NCBI GenBank assembly: GCA_013214945.1
Contig: JABSRT010000032.1
Location: forward strand, 1 to 42,574
Source: Gammaproteobacteria bacterium
GTDB lineage: Bacteria; Pseudomonadota; Gammaproteobacteria; Enterobacterales; Psychrobiaceae
Reading direction: 5' to 3'
DNA length: 42,574 nucleotides
Of the stretch, positions 16,678 to 25,698 are shown one piece after another. Under the pieces are notes generated by a model. That model was not told the DNA's origin and did no database searches. It saw only the letters and a list, made by a program, of their open reading frames with translations. Both the position numbers and the translations under genes were made by a program. Each line of letters starts with the position of its first letter. The stretch's first letter is position 1.

Positions 16678-17559
16678 ATGAAAATTCCAAAACGTATACA
16701 ACCACTGGTTAACGATGGCCTCGTTGATGAAGTGATTAGCCAATTAATGAGTGGTAAAGAAGCGACTGTTTACATGGTGCGCTGTGGCGAAGCCATTCGC
16801 TGCGCCAAAGTTTACAAAGAAGCAATGCAACGCAGCTTTAAAAAAGCTGCCCAATATCAAGAAGGCCGTAAAAGCCGAAATAGCCGCCGCGGTCGCGCTA
16901 TGGAAAAAGGCTCAAAGTACGGCCGCGCCCAACAAGAGCAAGCTTGGCAAAATGCCGAAGTTGATGCCTTATACAAATGTGCAGATGCAGACGTTAGAGT
17001 GCCGATACCTTATGGCTGTTTTGATGGCGTATTGTTAATGGAGCTTATTACCGATGATAACGGCGATGTTGCCCCACGACTTAATGACGTGATGATGTCT
17101 GCTGAACAAGCGATTGAAGATCATGAAGTCATGATGGTCTATATTGCACGCATGTTATGTGCAGGCATTATTCACGGTGATTTATCAGAATTTAACGTCT
17201 TACTTGACCCTTATGGCCCAGTAATTATCGACATGCCACAAGCGGTTGACGCTTCTGCTAATAATAACGCCAAGGCGATGTTGACCCGTGATGTCGACAA
17301 TATCACCACCTATTACGCACAATTTTCACCACAACTACAACAGACAAAATACGCACAGGAGATGTGGTTTCTGTATCAAAAAGGCAAATTATCCCCTGAT
17401 ACTAAGTTAACGGGCCATTTTGATGAAGACACCAGCGTGGTAAACGTAGACACGATACTTGAAGAAATAAAAGCGGCGTTTGAGCAAGAGCAAGAAAGAT
17501 TAGAGCGCATCAGCAATGCAAATGCCGATGAATTCGATCTCATTAAAGAAAGAGAGTAA
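16678..17559 (+). CDS. RIO-family serine/threonine kinase
   Basis: 293 residues with the RIO kinase fold, related to the bacterial PA4780 type. The ATP-binding strand is SGKEATVYMV with Lys44 in RCAKVYK; the catalytic loop is HGDLSEFN (Asp168) and the metal-binding loop IIDMPQ (Asp185). A charged RIO insertion (residues about 52-90, rich in Arg and Lys) and an acidic C-terminal tail follow. Archaeal and eukaryotic RIO kinases act in ribosome maturation; the role of bacterial members is poorly known. The stop is 3 bases before the next start, so it is in an operon with a soluble chemoreceptor. The ATG at 16678 has no strong ribosome site. Confidence 0.9.
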   Translation: MKIPKRIQPLVNDGLVDEVISQLMSGKEATVYMVRCGEAIRCAKVYKEAMQRSFKKAAQYQEGRKSRNSRRGRAMEKGSKYGRAQQEQAWQNAEVDALYKCADADVRVPIPYGCFDGVLLMELITDDNGDVAPRLNDVMMSAEQAIEDHEVMMVYIARMLCAGIIHGDLSEFNVLLDPYGPVIIDMPQAVDASANNNAKAMLTRDVDNITTYYAQFSPQLQQTKYAQEMWFLYQKGKLSPDTKLTGHFDEDTSVVNVDTILEEIKAAFEQEQERLERISNANADEFDLIKERE

Positions 17560-17562
17560 AAA

Positions 17563-18651
17563 ATGTTCATTATGCAGTCAAAGTATACAAAGTTAGCGCT
17601 AGAACATGACAAGTTACAACAAGAAATTGAACAGTTAAAATCACAAAACAACGAACTGGATCAACAAAACAAGTCGCTTGCTCAGCAACTTGAACAGGCA
17701 GTTGATAGCTTAGATGTTGAGTTTGAAAAAAAATTACTGCAACAAGCGATAACATGTATTAATCAAGTTGAAGGTGTTCGTAGTACTGTCCTTTCTTCAT
17801 ATCAAGCTATTGATTTAGAAAGCAAATCAAGCGATAGGATTAATGGTTTACTTGAAGTTTCAAGCAATTCACTTAGTCACATTATTGGTGAGATGGAAGG
17901 CCTAACGTTCAAAATGGGCGCTTTAACAACAAATATTTCTGGCTTGTCACAAATGGCTGACAGCATTAATACCTTTGTAGCAACCATATCAAGAATTTCT
18001 GACCAAACCAATTTGCTGGCATTAAATGCCGCCATTGAAGCAGCGCGTGCCGGTGAAGCTGGCAGAGGGTTTAGCGTGGTTGCCGATGAAGTGAGATCGC
18101 TCGCTAATAATACCAATAAATCGGCAAGTGAAGTGGCCGAGTTAGTGACACAAATAATAAAATCAACCGATGAAACGGTTGATTCTGTTAGCGATATTCA
18201 ACACAGTAATCAAGATTTATCAACGGGAGTTACGACGCTCAATAACGATTACACATCGATTATAAACTGCTGTACTTCAATGAAAACCTCGATTAATCAG
18301 GCGTCATTACGAACTTTTATTCAAACGGTAAAGTTAGATCACGTTGTCTGGAAAGGCGAAATTTACGCAGTAGCCATTGGCGCTAGTAATAAATCGGTAG
18401 ACGATTTCGCCGATCATACTATGTGTCGATTGGGACAATGGTACCAAGATGAAGGGGCTGCGGCTTACAATAGTCTTGCTGCATTTCGCCAACTAGAACA
18501 GCCTCATAGAGAGGTGCATCGCAATGGTGTTGAAGCATTAGTGTTACTAAAAACTGGCGATAAACATCAGGCATTAAAACACATTACCCTGATGGAAGAC
18601 GCCAGTAATTTGGTGATGAATTACCTGGATGACATTGCAACTAATTGTTAA
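17563..18651 (+). CDS. Soluble chemoreceptor with C-terminal CZB domain
   Basis: 362 residues with no membrane segment. Residues 8-60 are a coiled coil ([20 protein letters not shown]). Residues about 90-245 are the methyl-accepting signalling domain with the kinase-contact tip [19 protein letters not shown]. Residues about 250-340 are a chemoreceptor zinc-binding (CZB) domain with its four ligands: His260 (KLDHVVWK), Cys288 ([11 protein letters not shown]), His315 and His319 (PHREVH). CZB proteins sense zinc or, through the Zn-Cys pair, oxidants such as hypochlorite. There is no C-terminal pentapeptide for CheR tethering. GAGAG precedes the ATG at 17563. It is translated right after the RIO kinase gene. 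Confidence 0.9.
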   Translation: MFIMQSKYTKLALEHDKLQQEIEQLKSQNNELDQQNKSLAQQLEQAVDSLDVEFEKKLLQQAITCINQVEGVRSTVLSSYQAIDLESKSSDRINGLLEVSSNSLSHIIGEMEGLTFKMGALTTNISGLSQMADSINTFVATISRISDQTNLLALNAAIEAARAGEAGRGFSVVADEVRSLANNTNKSASEVAELVTQIIKSTDETVDSVSDIQHSNQDLSTGVTTLNNDYTSIINCCTSMKTSINQASLRTFIQTVKLDHVVWKGEIYAVAIGASNKSVDDFADHTMCRLGQWYQDEGAAAYNSLAAFRQLEQPHREVHRNGVEALVLLKTGDKHQALKHITLMEDASNLVMNYLDDIATNC

Positions 18652-18668
18652 TTATATTCATTTCAAAA

Positions 18669-18699
18669 TACTAATCACTTTTAAAATAAGTGATTAGTA
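18669..18699. terminator. Bidirectional hairpin between chemoreceptor and integrase
   Basis: Perfect 12-bp stem TACTAATCACTT / AAGTGATTAGTA with a 7-base loop. It spans the last codons and stop of the minus-strand integrase and lies just after the plus-strand chemoreceptor. On the minus strand TTTTG follows; on the plus strand there is no T-run. Confidence 0.65.
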
Positions 18700-19739
18700 A
18701 TAGCCTCATCCATTTGATCTTGCGCAACATGCACATAAAGCTCGGTAGTTTTAATTGAAGAGTGCCCCATCAGACCCGCAATAATTTTTAAATCAACCTG
18801 ATTATTGTAAAGTCTGGTGGCGTAACTTCTCCGAATTGAATGGGGTGGAATGTGTCGAGATTGATCCATTAGACCAAACTTTTGACATAATTTATAAATG
18901 CTGTGATTGGACAAGCAATACTTTGATAAGTCATCTTTTGGTGAATAAGAGTCATTGATCTTTTTGTCAGCGTTTTTTTTCTCAGTACGGCTTAGTTCAA
19001 ACGAACGGTCAATTGCATCATTTTTATAAATTCGCATAAACACTGGACCGGGGCTATTACCACGTACCGCCAACCAATTTTTTAAACGCGCCAATGTTTT
19101 AGGGTGCATCGCCACTTGTCTTACCTTACCGCCCTTACCTGAAAATTGTAAACGACTATTGATCAGATCTAAATTAGTCATCAATAATCGAGTCACTTCA
19201 AATCGTCGTAAACCACAGCCAATCAATAAAGAAAAAATTGCCATGTTACGACGCTGCGCATTAAAGTGGCCGCTAAATTGTTGGAGGAAAATTTCAAAGT
19301 CATCGAAGCTTATAATTTCATGGTTACGCTTGCCACCGGCTAACGGTAAATTGACCGAACATATTCGATCGTATTGCAGCTGACTTATTTGTTCTAACAG
19401 GTATGCCTTTTTCAACACACCTTTAACTATTGCGCCATACAAGACAATAGTGTCTGGCGCTAAACCTGCCGATTCCAAAACTAACACTAATTGATTCATG
19501 GTATGTAAATCAAAATTGGCCCAATTAATATCGTAAAGCGATTGTTGATTTAAATGCCGGGCAATTGATTGTAAAACAGAACGTGCGGTATCTTGTGATG
19601 ACTGCTTACGCAAACCGTTAATATACGTATAAACCGGACAGTTTAGATCGACTTTTATTAGGCTACTGGTGATTGATGTACTGTAGGGAACGACTGTCTG
19701 GTGGTTTAATATCCGGCTAAGCCGATGTGGCACTGTCAC
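18681..19739 (-). CDS. Solitary tyrosine recombinase (phage integrase family)
   Basis: 352 residues with an N-terminal SAM-like core-binding domain (about 30-130) and a C-terminal catalytic domain. The catalytic set is complete: Arg178/179 (GCGLRRFEV), Lys in SGKGGKVRQ (202-205), His300-x-x-Arg303 (PPHSIRRSYATRL), His326 (LMGHSSIKTTELY) and the nucleophile Tyr335. A charged insert (about 245-280) separates the Lys strand from box II and is longer than in XerC/D. I see no excisionase, phage gene or tRNA next to it, so the element, if any, is lost or the enzyme is domesticated. A 29-bp palindrome lies 131 bases upstream of its start. Confidence 0.9.
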   Translation of the reverse strand: MTVPHRLSRILNHQTVVPYSTSITSSLIKVDLNCPVYTYINGLRKQSSQDTARSVLQSIARHLNQQSLYDINWANFDLHTMNQLVLVLESAGLAPDTIVLYGAIVKGVLKKAYLLEQISQLQYDRICSVNLPLAGGKRNHEIISFDDFEIFLQQFSGHFNAQRRNMAIFSLLIGCGLRRFEVTRLLMTNLDLINSRLQFSGKGGKVRQVAMHPKTLARLKNWLAVRGNSPGPVFMRIYKNDAIDRSFELSRTEKKNADKKINDSYSPKDDLSKYCLSNHSIYKLCQKFGLMDQSRHIPPHSIRRSYATRLYNNQVDLKIIAGLMGHSSIKTTELYVHVAQDQMDEAITNHLF

Positions 19740-19870
19740 TACTTACTACTCTCTAATGATTTAGGCTTATTATACCCTTTTTAGGTCAACAATAAGTATT
19801 CTAAATGTATATTTAGGAACCTTATTATTATGTTAAATAGACTAGCGAAACTTACAACAAGAGAGCCTAC

Positions 19871-19899
19871 GAATAATTCATTACAGTAATGAATTATTC
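19871..19899. repeat. 29-bp perfect palindrome upstream of the recombinase
   Basis: Arms of 14 bp, GAATAATTCATTAC and its complement GTAATGAATTATTC, around a single A. It could equally be read as 11-bp arms around a 7-bp centre (TACAGTA), the geometry of a tyrosine recombinase core site. No T-run follows on either strand, so it is not an ordinary terminator. Confidence 0.85.
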
Positions 19900-19972
19900 T
19901 ATTGGGGATTTATTGGTAACTGGAGGCCGTATAATTTACAGCTGAGTTTGTTTTGACAACGTTGATGATATC

Positions 19973-19998
19973 AGGAGATATTTAAAATAATATCTCCT
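19973..19998 (-). terminator. Hairpin after the DEAD-box helicase
   Basis: Perfect 10-bp stem AGGAGATATT / AATATCTCCT with a 6-base AT loop, starting 11 bases beyond the helicase stop on the minus strand. There is no T-run, so it may be a 3' end stabiliser rather than a full terminator. Confidence 0.55.
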
Positions 19999-20008
19999 AA
20001 TAATTAAA

Positions 20009-21217
20009 TTAAATAGTTTTGTTGCGACGTTTTTGAGCGGTACGACGATTGGCCTTTTTATCGCGCGGCGCTCGTTTACTTTCACTGTTGACCTGTTGAT
20101 CTGTTACTGGAAATTGTTCGAGTGTAGTTAGTGGCAATTCTTTTGAGGTAAGCTTTCGAATAGCATCTAATGCCACCATTTCACCGTGACAAACCAAAGA
20201 TATTGCTAAACCGTTTTTACCTGCGCGTGCCGTGCGACCAATTCGATGAATATAGACTGGTGCGCTAGCCGGTAAATCTAAATTAATAACTACAGGCAGA
20301 TTTGAAATATCAATGCCGCGGGCAAGTACGTCGGTCGCAATTAATACTTTTATTTTTTTAGCGTGGAAAGCAGCCAAGGTTTTTCCGCGTTCAACATGAT
20401 CTTTGTCACCATGTAACGCAGCAACATTAACCCCCGCCTTAGCAAGTTTTTTTGCAAAAGAATCGACACTATCGCGTGAGCTAATAAATACAAGCACTTG
20501 CGGCCAGTCGTTTTGAGCGAGCAACCATAGTAATGCTTTTGCTTTACTGCCTTTATTGAGCAAATACAATTTTTCTTCAATGGTATCAACAACAGTATTT
20601 AGGCTATGCGCTTGAACCCGTTGTGGATTATTGAGTTGGGCTAAGGCGAGTTGCTCTAAGGTATTGCTTAGCGTGGCAGAGAAAAATAAGCTTTGACGAT
20701 TACTCGGTAAAACCGTCATTATTTTTTCAATGTCTGACCAGAATCCCATATCAAGCAATCGATCGACTTCATCTAAGACAAGATGTTTAATAAAACTGGG
20801 ATCTATCAATTTTTGATTTAGTAAATCGAGCAAGCGTCCGGGAGTTGCAACAACTAGCTGAGTACCATTGGCGATCTTATTGAGTTGTGTATTTTGAGCG
20901 ACACCGCCACATAAAGTCACGACATCAAGATCCAGTGACAAAGCAATCGGCAATAGCGACTCGCTAACCTGTGATGCCAACTCTCTCGTTGGCACGATAA
21001 TCAAAGCTTGAATTTTTTTGTTATTGGCGCTGAGCCTTTGTAAAATTGGTAAACCAAAGGCATAAGTTTTACCACTGCCCGTCTGTGCTAGCGCTAATAT
21101 ATCTTGGTTTGAAAATGCGATAGGAATAGCTAAACGCTGGATTTGGGTCGGTTGCTTTATGTTACTTGGCAACGCTGAAATTATAGTGGTGGATAAGTTT
21201 AACTCAGAAAATGGCAT
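20009..21217 (-). CDS. DEAD-box ATP-dependent RNA helicase (DEVD variant)
   Basis: 402 residues from the ATG at 21217. All helicase motifs are visible: Q motif (QPTQIQ), I (AQTGSGKT), Ia (PTRELA), Ib (TPGR), II (LDEVDRLLDMGF), III (SAT), IV, V (ATDVLARGID) and VI (HRIGRTARAG). Motif II reads DEVD where the family has DEAD; the two acids for Mg-ATP are kept. A short basic tail (SKRAPRDKKANRRTAQKRRNK) probably binds RNA, as in RhlE-type enzymes, to which the core is closest. It is divergent from a chemoreceptor gene with a strong hairpin between them. Likely role: RNA unwinding in ribosome assembly or decay, often at low temperature; this is inferred from the family. Confidence 0.92.
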   Translation of the reverse strand: MPFSELNLSTTIISALPSNIKQPTQIQRLAIPIAFSNQDILALAQTGSGKTYAFGLPILQRLSANNKKIQALIIVPTRELASQVSESLLPIALSLDLDVVTLCGGVAQNTQLNKIANGTQLVVATPGRLLDLLNQKLIDPSFIKHLVLDEVDRLLDMGFWSDIEKIMTVLPSNRQSLFFSATLSNTLEQLALAQLNNPQRVQAHSLNTVVDTIEEKLYLLNKGSKAKALLWLLAQNDWPQVLVFISSRDSVDSFAKKLAKAGVNVAALHGDKDHVERGKTLAAFHAKKIKVLIATDVLARGIDISNLPVVINLDLPASAPVYIHRIGRTARAGKNGLAISLVCHGEMVALDAIRKLTSKELPLTTLEQFPVTDQQVNSESKRAPRDKKANRRTAQKRRNKTI

Positions 21218-21577
21218 CACAATGGGACTATCAATAACAATTAAAAATGGAGTCTAAGTTAGCTGATTAGATAAGTAAACAAGTATTGCGGTTTTATCAT
21301 TGATTAACTAAATAATACGTCTAAAGCTACAGAGTCTTAATTTCAAGTCGATAATTTAATTAACATCACTATAAATAATATTTATAGTGATGTTAATGGT
21401 GTTTACCTTGACCACGTAATAAATAACGATTAACATCATGACCTTAAAGTAATATCAAGTTGTAGATGTTAAATAAAGATACTATTTCTAGTGCTGTTAT
21501 AACCCTACCCTTTTTAAAGCCCTGGGCACCTAAGCTGCCAAATTGAACAATCCTGTTTAAATATTATAGGAAAATTT
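21218..21577. other. Divergent intergenic region with an 18-bp-stem hairpin
   Basis: 360 bases between helicase and chemoreceptor starts. ATTAACATCACTATAAAT (21359-21376) and its exact complement (21380-21397) are separated by only AAT, giving a 39-base hairpin. A further copy of ATTAACATCA lies near 21431. Because the genes diverge here, no terminator is expected; the hairpin may be an operator or part of a helicase leader. No gene is seen. Confidence 0.7.
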
Positions 21578-23209
21578 ATGAACTTTCAAAGTCTACGCGT
21601 CAAATACACGACCATGTTTTTAAGTGCTGCAGTTTTTATAACAGCATTAATATTAATGTACGTTTCATTAATTAGTACCATGGAAGGAGGGTTGGTCAGT
21701 TTAGGTGAAAAATTTAATCCGGCTATATCGGCAGTCATTAATGCCGATCGCGATTTATATCAAGCGCGGGCTGCAGAATTAGAAGTGATTTCGCATGGAG
21801 AAGATCCAGCTCAGTTCGAAGCCCTTCACGAAAATTATAGCGAAAATGCTCAACAAGCTATCGACCGGATGCGAAAATTCCAGCGATTAATGTCACAACA
21901 CCCGTCAATCGTTCAAAACACCCAAGGGGTCGAAGTACAGTATTTAAGATGGAAAGAAGCTTCTTCAAGAGTATTTTCATTGGTTAAAGCGAAAAACTTT
22001 AGCCAAGCAAGACAAGTTTTAAATGGCGAATCTCTTAATGAGTTTAACAAATTGCGTAAATATTATGATGCAGCATCCGAAGCAACCGACGAGCAAAGCT
22101 TGGCGCTGAGCTCGGAAATATTAGCCAGTGTGACAACCCAAGAGAATGTGTTGCTGCTTATTAGTTTTTTTGTCGTTATTGGCACGTTAGCCATTGGCTT
22201 TATCGCCCCTAAAACCATGTCTGATGCCTTAATTGATTTAACCGAAAAACTCCAGGATATCAGCCAGGGTGACGGCGATTTAACCAAGCGAATTAACTCA
22301 AACCGACCAGATGAAATTGGTGACATTGCCAACAGTCTCGATCAATTCGTCAACGATTTAGGTATTCTTATCGGAAATATCGCCAATGAATCATCGCAGT
22401 TAGTTAATAGTGTCGATAAAATTAGTGACGGTACGCAGCAAGTTAATAATGTAAGTGCACAACAACTGGATGAAATGGAGCGAATCGCTAATGCTGTATT
22501 GCAAATGAGCGACGCAATTAATGAAGTAGCAACCAATGCCCAACTCACCAGCAACGAAATTAAGCAGGTAAATGAGTTAACGGTTAAAGGTAGCGAAATA
22601 ACTCAGGCTACCGTTAAAACGATTGAAGGGGTATCGAAAGCTGTTGGTGATGCATCGCAAGTAATTAGTCAATTATCTGAAAACTCAAAAGACATTGCCA
22701 GCGTAATAGATGTAATACGAGGCATTGCAGAACAAACTAATTTACTGGCTCTCAATGCTGCTATTGAAGCAGCGCGTGCCGGCGAGCAAGGGCGTGGTTT
22801 TGCGGTTGTAGCCGATGAAGTTAGAACCCTAGCCAGTCGGACCCAACAATCGACTCAAGATATTCAAAAAATGATCGAGAATATTCAACAGGGTGTGACG
22901 CAAGCCGTGATTTCGATTGAACAAGGTCATAAAGCGACCCATGAGGGAGTTGCTTTAGCCAAACAAACGTTAACAGGACTTGATGAGATTAGCCTTGCCA
23001 CAATTCGAGTGTTAGAAATAGCCACTAAAACTGCTACCGCCAGCGAGCAGCAATCGTCTGTTGCCAATGAGCTAAGAGATGGCTTGGACTCCTTAACCCA
23101 AAGCAGCCGTGCCAATGTTTCGACTTCGGATCATAATGGCGAATTGGCGATGCAAACGAAACAATTTGCTAACTCCTTGAGTGAAAGCGTTAGCCATTTC
23201 AAACTATAA
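21578..23209 (+). CDS. Membrane chemoreceptor (methyl-accepting protein)
   Basis: 543 residues. A membrane helix at about 10-32, a periplasmic helical bundle sensor (about 33-190), a second membrane helix at about 191-213, a HAMP domain ([28 protein letters not shown]) and a signalling domain with the tip [35 protein letters not shown], which contacts CheA and CheW. AGGA stands 8 bases before the ATG. The sensor has no recognised ligand motif. No CheR pentapeptide is seen at the C-terminus (SESVSHFKL). It is a single-gene unit followed by a hairpin. Confidence 0.93.
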   Translation: MNFQSLRVKYTTMFLSAAVFITALILMYVSLISTMEGGLVSLGEKFNPAISAVINADRDLYQARAAELEVISHGEDPAQFEALHENYSENAQQAIDRMRKFQRLMSQHPSIVQNTQGVEVQYLRWKEASSRVFSLVKAKNFSQARQVLNGESLNEFNKLRKYYDAASEATDEQSLALSSEILASVTTQENVLLLISFFVVIGTLAIGFIAPKTMSDALIDLTEKLQDISQGDGDLTKRINSNRPDEIGDIANSLDQFVNDLGILIGNIANESSQLVNSVDKISDGTQQVNNVSAQQLDEMERIANAVLQMSDAINEVATNAQLTSNEIKQVNELTVKGSEITQATVKTIEGVSKAVGDASQVISQLSENSKDIASVIDVIRGIAEQTNLLALNAAIEAARAGEQGRGFAVVADEVRTLASRTQQSTQDIQKMIENIQQGVTQAVISIEQGHKATHEGVALAKQTLTGLDEISLATIRVLEIATKTATASEQQSSVANELRDGLDSLTQSSRANVSTSDHNGELAMQTKQFANSLSESVSHFKL

Positions 23210-23216
23210 CCTGTTG

Positions 23217-23245
23217 CACGGCTCGATCAACCCGATCGAGCCGTG
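23217..23245 (+). terminator. Hairpin after the chemoreceptor
   Basis: Perfect 12-bp GC-rich stem CACGGCTCGATC / GATCGAGCCGTG with an AACCC loop, 7 bases after the stop. No T-run follows, but the stem is strong. Confidence 0.7.
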
Positions 23246-23366
23246 GTACAAAATAAACACCAGACAAGTCCACTTAAGACAAAACATTACGGTAACGAAT
23301 TTAATCTAACAAAGTAAAGCACCTTAGTTCCTGATATAATATATAAAACATTTAATCAGAGCCAAC

Positions 23367-23744
23367 ATGAGTTCAGCTAATACCCTAACCAATGACCAAG
23401 CCTGGTCTACTTTTCTTGCCGACGCTAAACATCACTATTTAAATAATTCACAATACTTAATTGGCGAGCAGATGAGTGACGATATTTTTTTAGCACTATT
23501 TCTCGCCACTGATCGAAAAAATACGTTAGTTAATCTCAAAGCTGTGCTTAACCCAGACTCATACAAGAAATTTCTCAACCTGTACCGAGTCTATAAAAGT
23601 CGAAGTAATGCCAGCACTACCCTATTGAGCATTAGCAAATATAATTTTGATAACCTCAATGCACTAACAAATCAGCTGGGTTATCAATCGAACAATGAAA
23701 CGATTGAATTGTTATGGAGTTATTACGTAGAAAATCATGGCTAA
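23367..23744 (+). CDS. Hypothetical protein, 125 residues
   Basis: A soluble, mostly helical protein without signal peptide or membrane segment. I do not recognise a family. The C-terminal part (LLSISKYNFDNLNALTNQLG, then YQSNNETIELLWSYYV) has the pattern of a short strand followed by two amphipathic helices, which loosely recalls ribbon-helix-helix DNA-binding folds; this is a guess from pattern only. ATG at 23367 follows CAGAG. It lies alone between a chemoreceptor and a long non-coding stretch, in the same direction as the chemoreceptor but past its terminator hairpin. Confidence 0.6.
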   Translation: MSSANTLTNDQAWSTFLADAKHHYLNNSQYLIGEQMSDDIFLALFLATDRKNTLVNLKAVLNPDSYKKFLNLYRVYKSRSNASTTLLSISKYNFDNLNALTNQLGYQSNNETIELLWSYYVENHG

Positions 23745-23820
23745 CGAGTAAATCAATCGTATTACAACTGCAGTAAATACAATTACAAATAGCAGTAGGC
23801 GCTCTAGCTAACAAATAATT

Positions 23821-23911
23821 TGTGGATAAGTTTTTGATACCTACCCGAGGATTTTCTATCATAACTCACTCACGTGTGGGTAACTTCTAATTATTAGATT
23901 AGTTACCCACA
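23821..23911. other. Cluster of three DnaA-box-like 9-mers
   Basis: TGTGGATAA (23821-23829) is a perfect DnaA box on the minus strand. TGTGGGTAA (23875-23883) and TTACCCACA (23903-23911) are one-mismatch boxes in opposite orientation that also form an 11-bp inverted repeat (TGTGGGTAACT / AGTTACCCACA) with a 15-base gap. It may be a DnaA-binding region, or simply a hairpin after the preceding gene. Confidence 0.4.
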
Positions 23912-24890
23912 GATATAAGTGATGATGCGCTATCTTAATAAATAAAGCAGAGCAGGCCAAAACAGCATACTGTAATATTTAAATATATTGTAGATGATCG
24001 ATCTGAATCGAGCGCACGCTTAAATTAAGCCACCTAACTTAAGTTTTTCCCGACCGTTATCTGATGTTTTGCACTAACATTAGCTTGGAAATTTGTTTTT
24101 ATTAGATCGCAACATTTATAGATCTACTGCAGGGAACTCAATGGTTCAGTGTAAAAGGTCGCATAAAGTGATGGTGACGATATTCGCTGTTTTCTGATTA
24201 GCGACGATAGCACTTAGTTTTCAAAACAGCATAAAAAAACGGTCCGTTACAGGATAGGAATTCTGATTATCAACATTGGGGAAATTACTTTTTCGTTGAT
24301 ATTATAACCACAATTAACACGGCTGATTTACCTAGTCTGTTTTGTTCTCAAGCACAATACCAGTCGAACCAAAAGCTCGGTAGTTGGTATCCTCCATCAG
24401 CGGTGATGTTGGCCAATGGTTACCCGGTCCGGTCGGAAAATATTTCCCTCACAGTATTGTGAGTCGGATGTTAGCGTTACCGCCAAGAGATTTCAAGATG
24501 GATTCTTATATGGAAATGAAGCTATATTTACCAAAGTTAGTTAAACCCAAAACGAGTACGTTTTCTGTCTAGCGACGTCACTGAATTGTCGAACGATTTA
24601 GCGTTGTTTTTACCCTTCTATGATCTTCAATTTTGGTTATTATTGGACTAATTGCAGTCGGATATTGAGTTTAATCATTTCGCTAAAATGCCAATCACAT
24701 ATTCGCGCGCACAAACAACGTGCCAGATGTTGCTACTAAAATAGCAGAACTTTCTGATGTTAAAGCTGCCACCAGTTAACTTAGGGTTAATTATTAAGAC
24801 TAGGTTATTAACGCTTAGTTATGTTCTAATAATATGACCAATTAGAGCATAACTTAATGTTATTACGATATATTTTAATTCTACTGAAGC
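23912..24890. other. About 1 kb without an intact gene
   Basis: No frame is open for more than about 60 codons. Stretches such as the one coding GKYFPHSIVSRMLALPPRDF near 24440-24500 and SDVTELSNDLALFLPFYDLQ near 24573-24640 read like protein fragments in different frames, so a decayed gene is possible, but I cannot name it. No RNA gene or repeat is seen. Confidence 0.4.
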
Positions 24891-25694
24891 TTATTCGCAG
24901 GCAATAACATTATTGAGTTTTTGATAGTTTTTAATCGTGAACTGCGTCTTAAACCCTAAGCTATCATACAAATGTTTTCCGGCCACTGAAGCTTGCAGCA
25001 CTATCGTTTTTACCTGACTATTGCCGGCTCGTTCAATTAACTGCTGCATTAACCAACGAGCAATACCTTGGCCTTGAGCCGCTGTTGCGACACCTATTTG
25101 ATGAATACCAACAACAGTGCCCGTTTTATAACACAGCGCACTGGCGATATTTTTACCATGAAGATTAACCAGTAATAACTCAATCGTCGAGTCAGCAACT
25201 AAATGTTGAACAACGGCCCTATCGATTTGATAACCAAATGCTTCACTGCCTATCGCAACCCAATCTTTAACATCGTCGCTGGTTACAACCGGTGTCAGCA
25301 TAAGTTCGGTTCGGCTGACTTGGCCACTAACGGCCACCCCATATTTGTGATCACGGGTATATTGGCTTAGGTCTAAATACATCGCGCTTTGTTCAAATTG
25401 ACAGTGCCAGCCATGAGTAATTAGCCATTGCTCTAAGCTAATATTCGCTTCACCTGCCAACGTTGGTGTTGGTTCAGACCAAACCGGAACAATGCTCTGG
25501 CTGGTAATGGCTTTAAACTCAAAAGTAGATGTCGTAATACCCTCGCCTTGTGGTATCGCTAAATTAAGCCAACACCGATGTGGCCAACTAATATTACTAA
25601 ATATTTCAGTGCCCGCACCAGCCGCAACATTAATCGCACCATACTTGTGCCAAAGCCCAACCAAGTTGGCTAAATTTTGTTGTTTAAAATCCAT
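24891..25694 (-). CDS. GNAT-family acetyltransferase
   Basis: 267 residues. The C-terminal half is a GNAT domain with the acetyl-CoA loop VATAAQGQGIARWLMQQLIERA (shown in part by AAQGQGIA) and the closing LYDSLGF segment. The N-terminal half (about 1-120) looks like a degenerate second GNAT-like domain. Start ATG at 25694 has GGAA upstream and is 4 bases after the DMT gene's stop; an in-frame upstream start would run into that gene. It is the last gene of a probable nitroreductase-permease-acetyltransferase operon. Substrate unknown; small-molecule modification would fit the company it keeps. Confidence 0.82.
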   Translation of the reverse strand: MDFKQQNLANLVGLWHKYGAINVAAGAGTEIFSNISWPHRCWLNLAIPQGEGITTSTFEFKAITSQSIVPVWSEPTPTLAGEANISLEQWLITHGWHCQFEQSAMYLDLSQYTRDHKYGVAVSGQVSRTELMLTPVVTSDDVKDWVAIGSEAFGYQIDRAVVQHLVADSTIELLLVNLHGKNIASALCYKTGTVVGIHQIGVATAAQGQGIARWLMQQLIERAGNSQVKTIVLQASVAGKHLYDSLGFKTQFTIKNYQKLNNVIACE

Positions 25695-25698
25695 AGTG

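Noticed and set aside
18681-19739. Recombinase as integron integrase IntI
   Set aside because: It has the tyrosine recombinase catalytic set but I do not see IntI-type sequence around box II, and it lies 22 kb from the cassette-like gene. The extra insert is in a different place and of different composition.
18681-21217. Prophage or integrative element around the recombinase
   Set aside because: No structural, replication or excisionase genes and no tRNA or attachment duplication were seen; neighbours are ordinary chromosomal genes.
24384-24572. Plus-strand frame of 62 codons as a gene
   Set aside because: Starts with TTG without a ribosome site, no recognised family, and surrounding sequence looks eroded.
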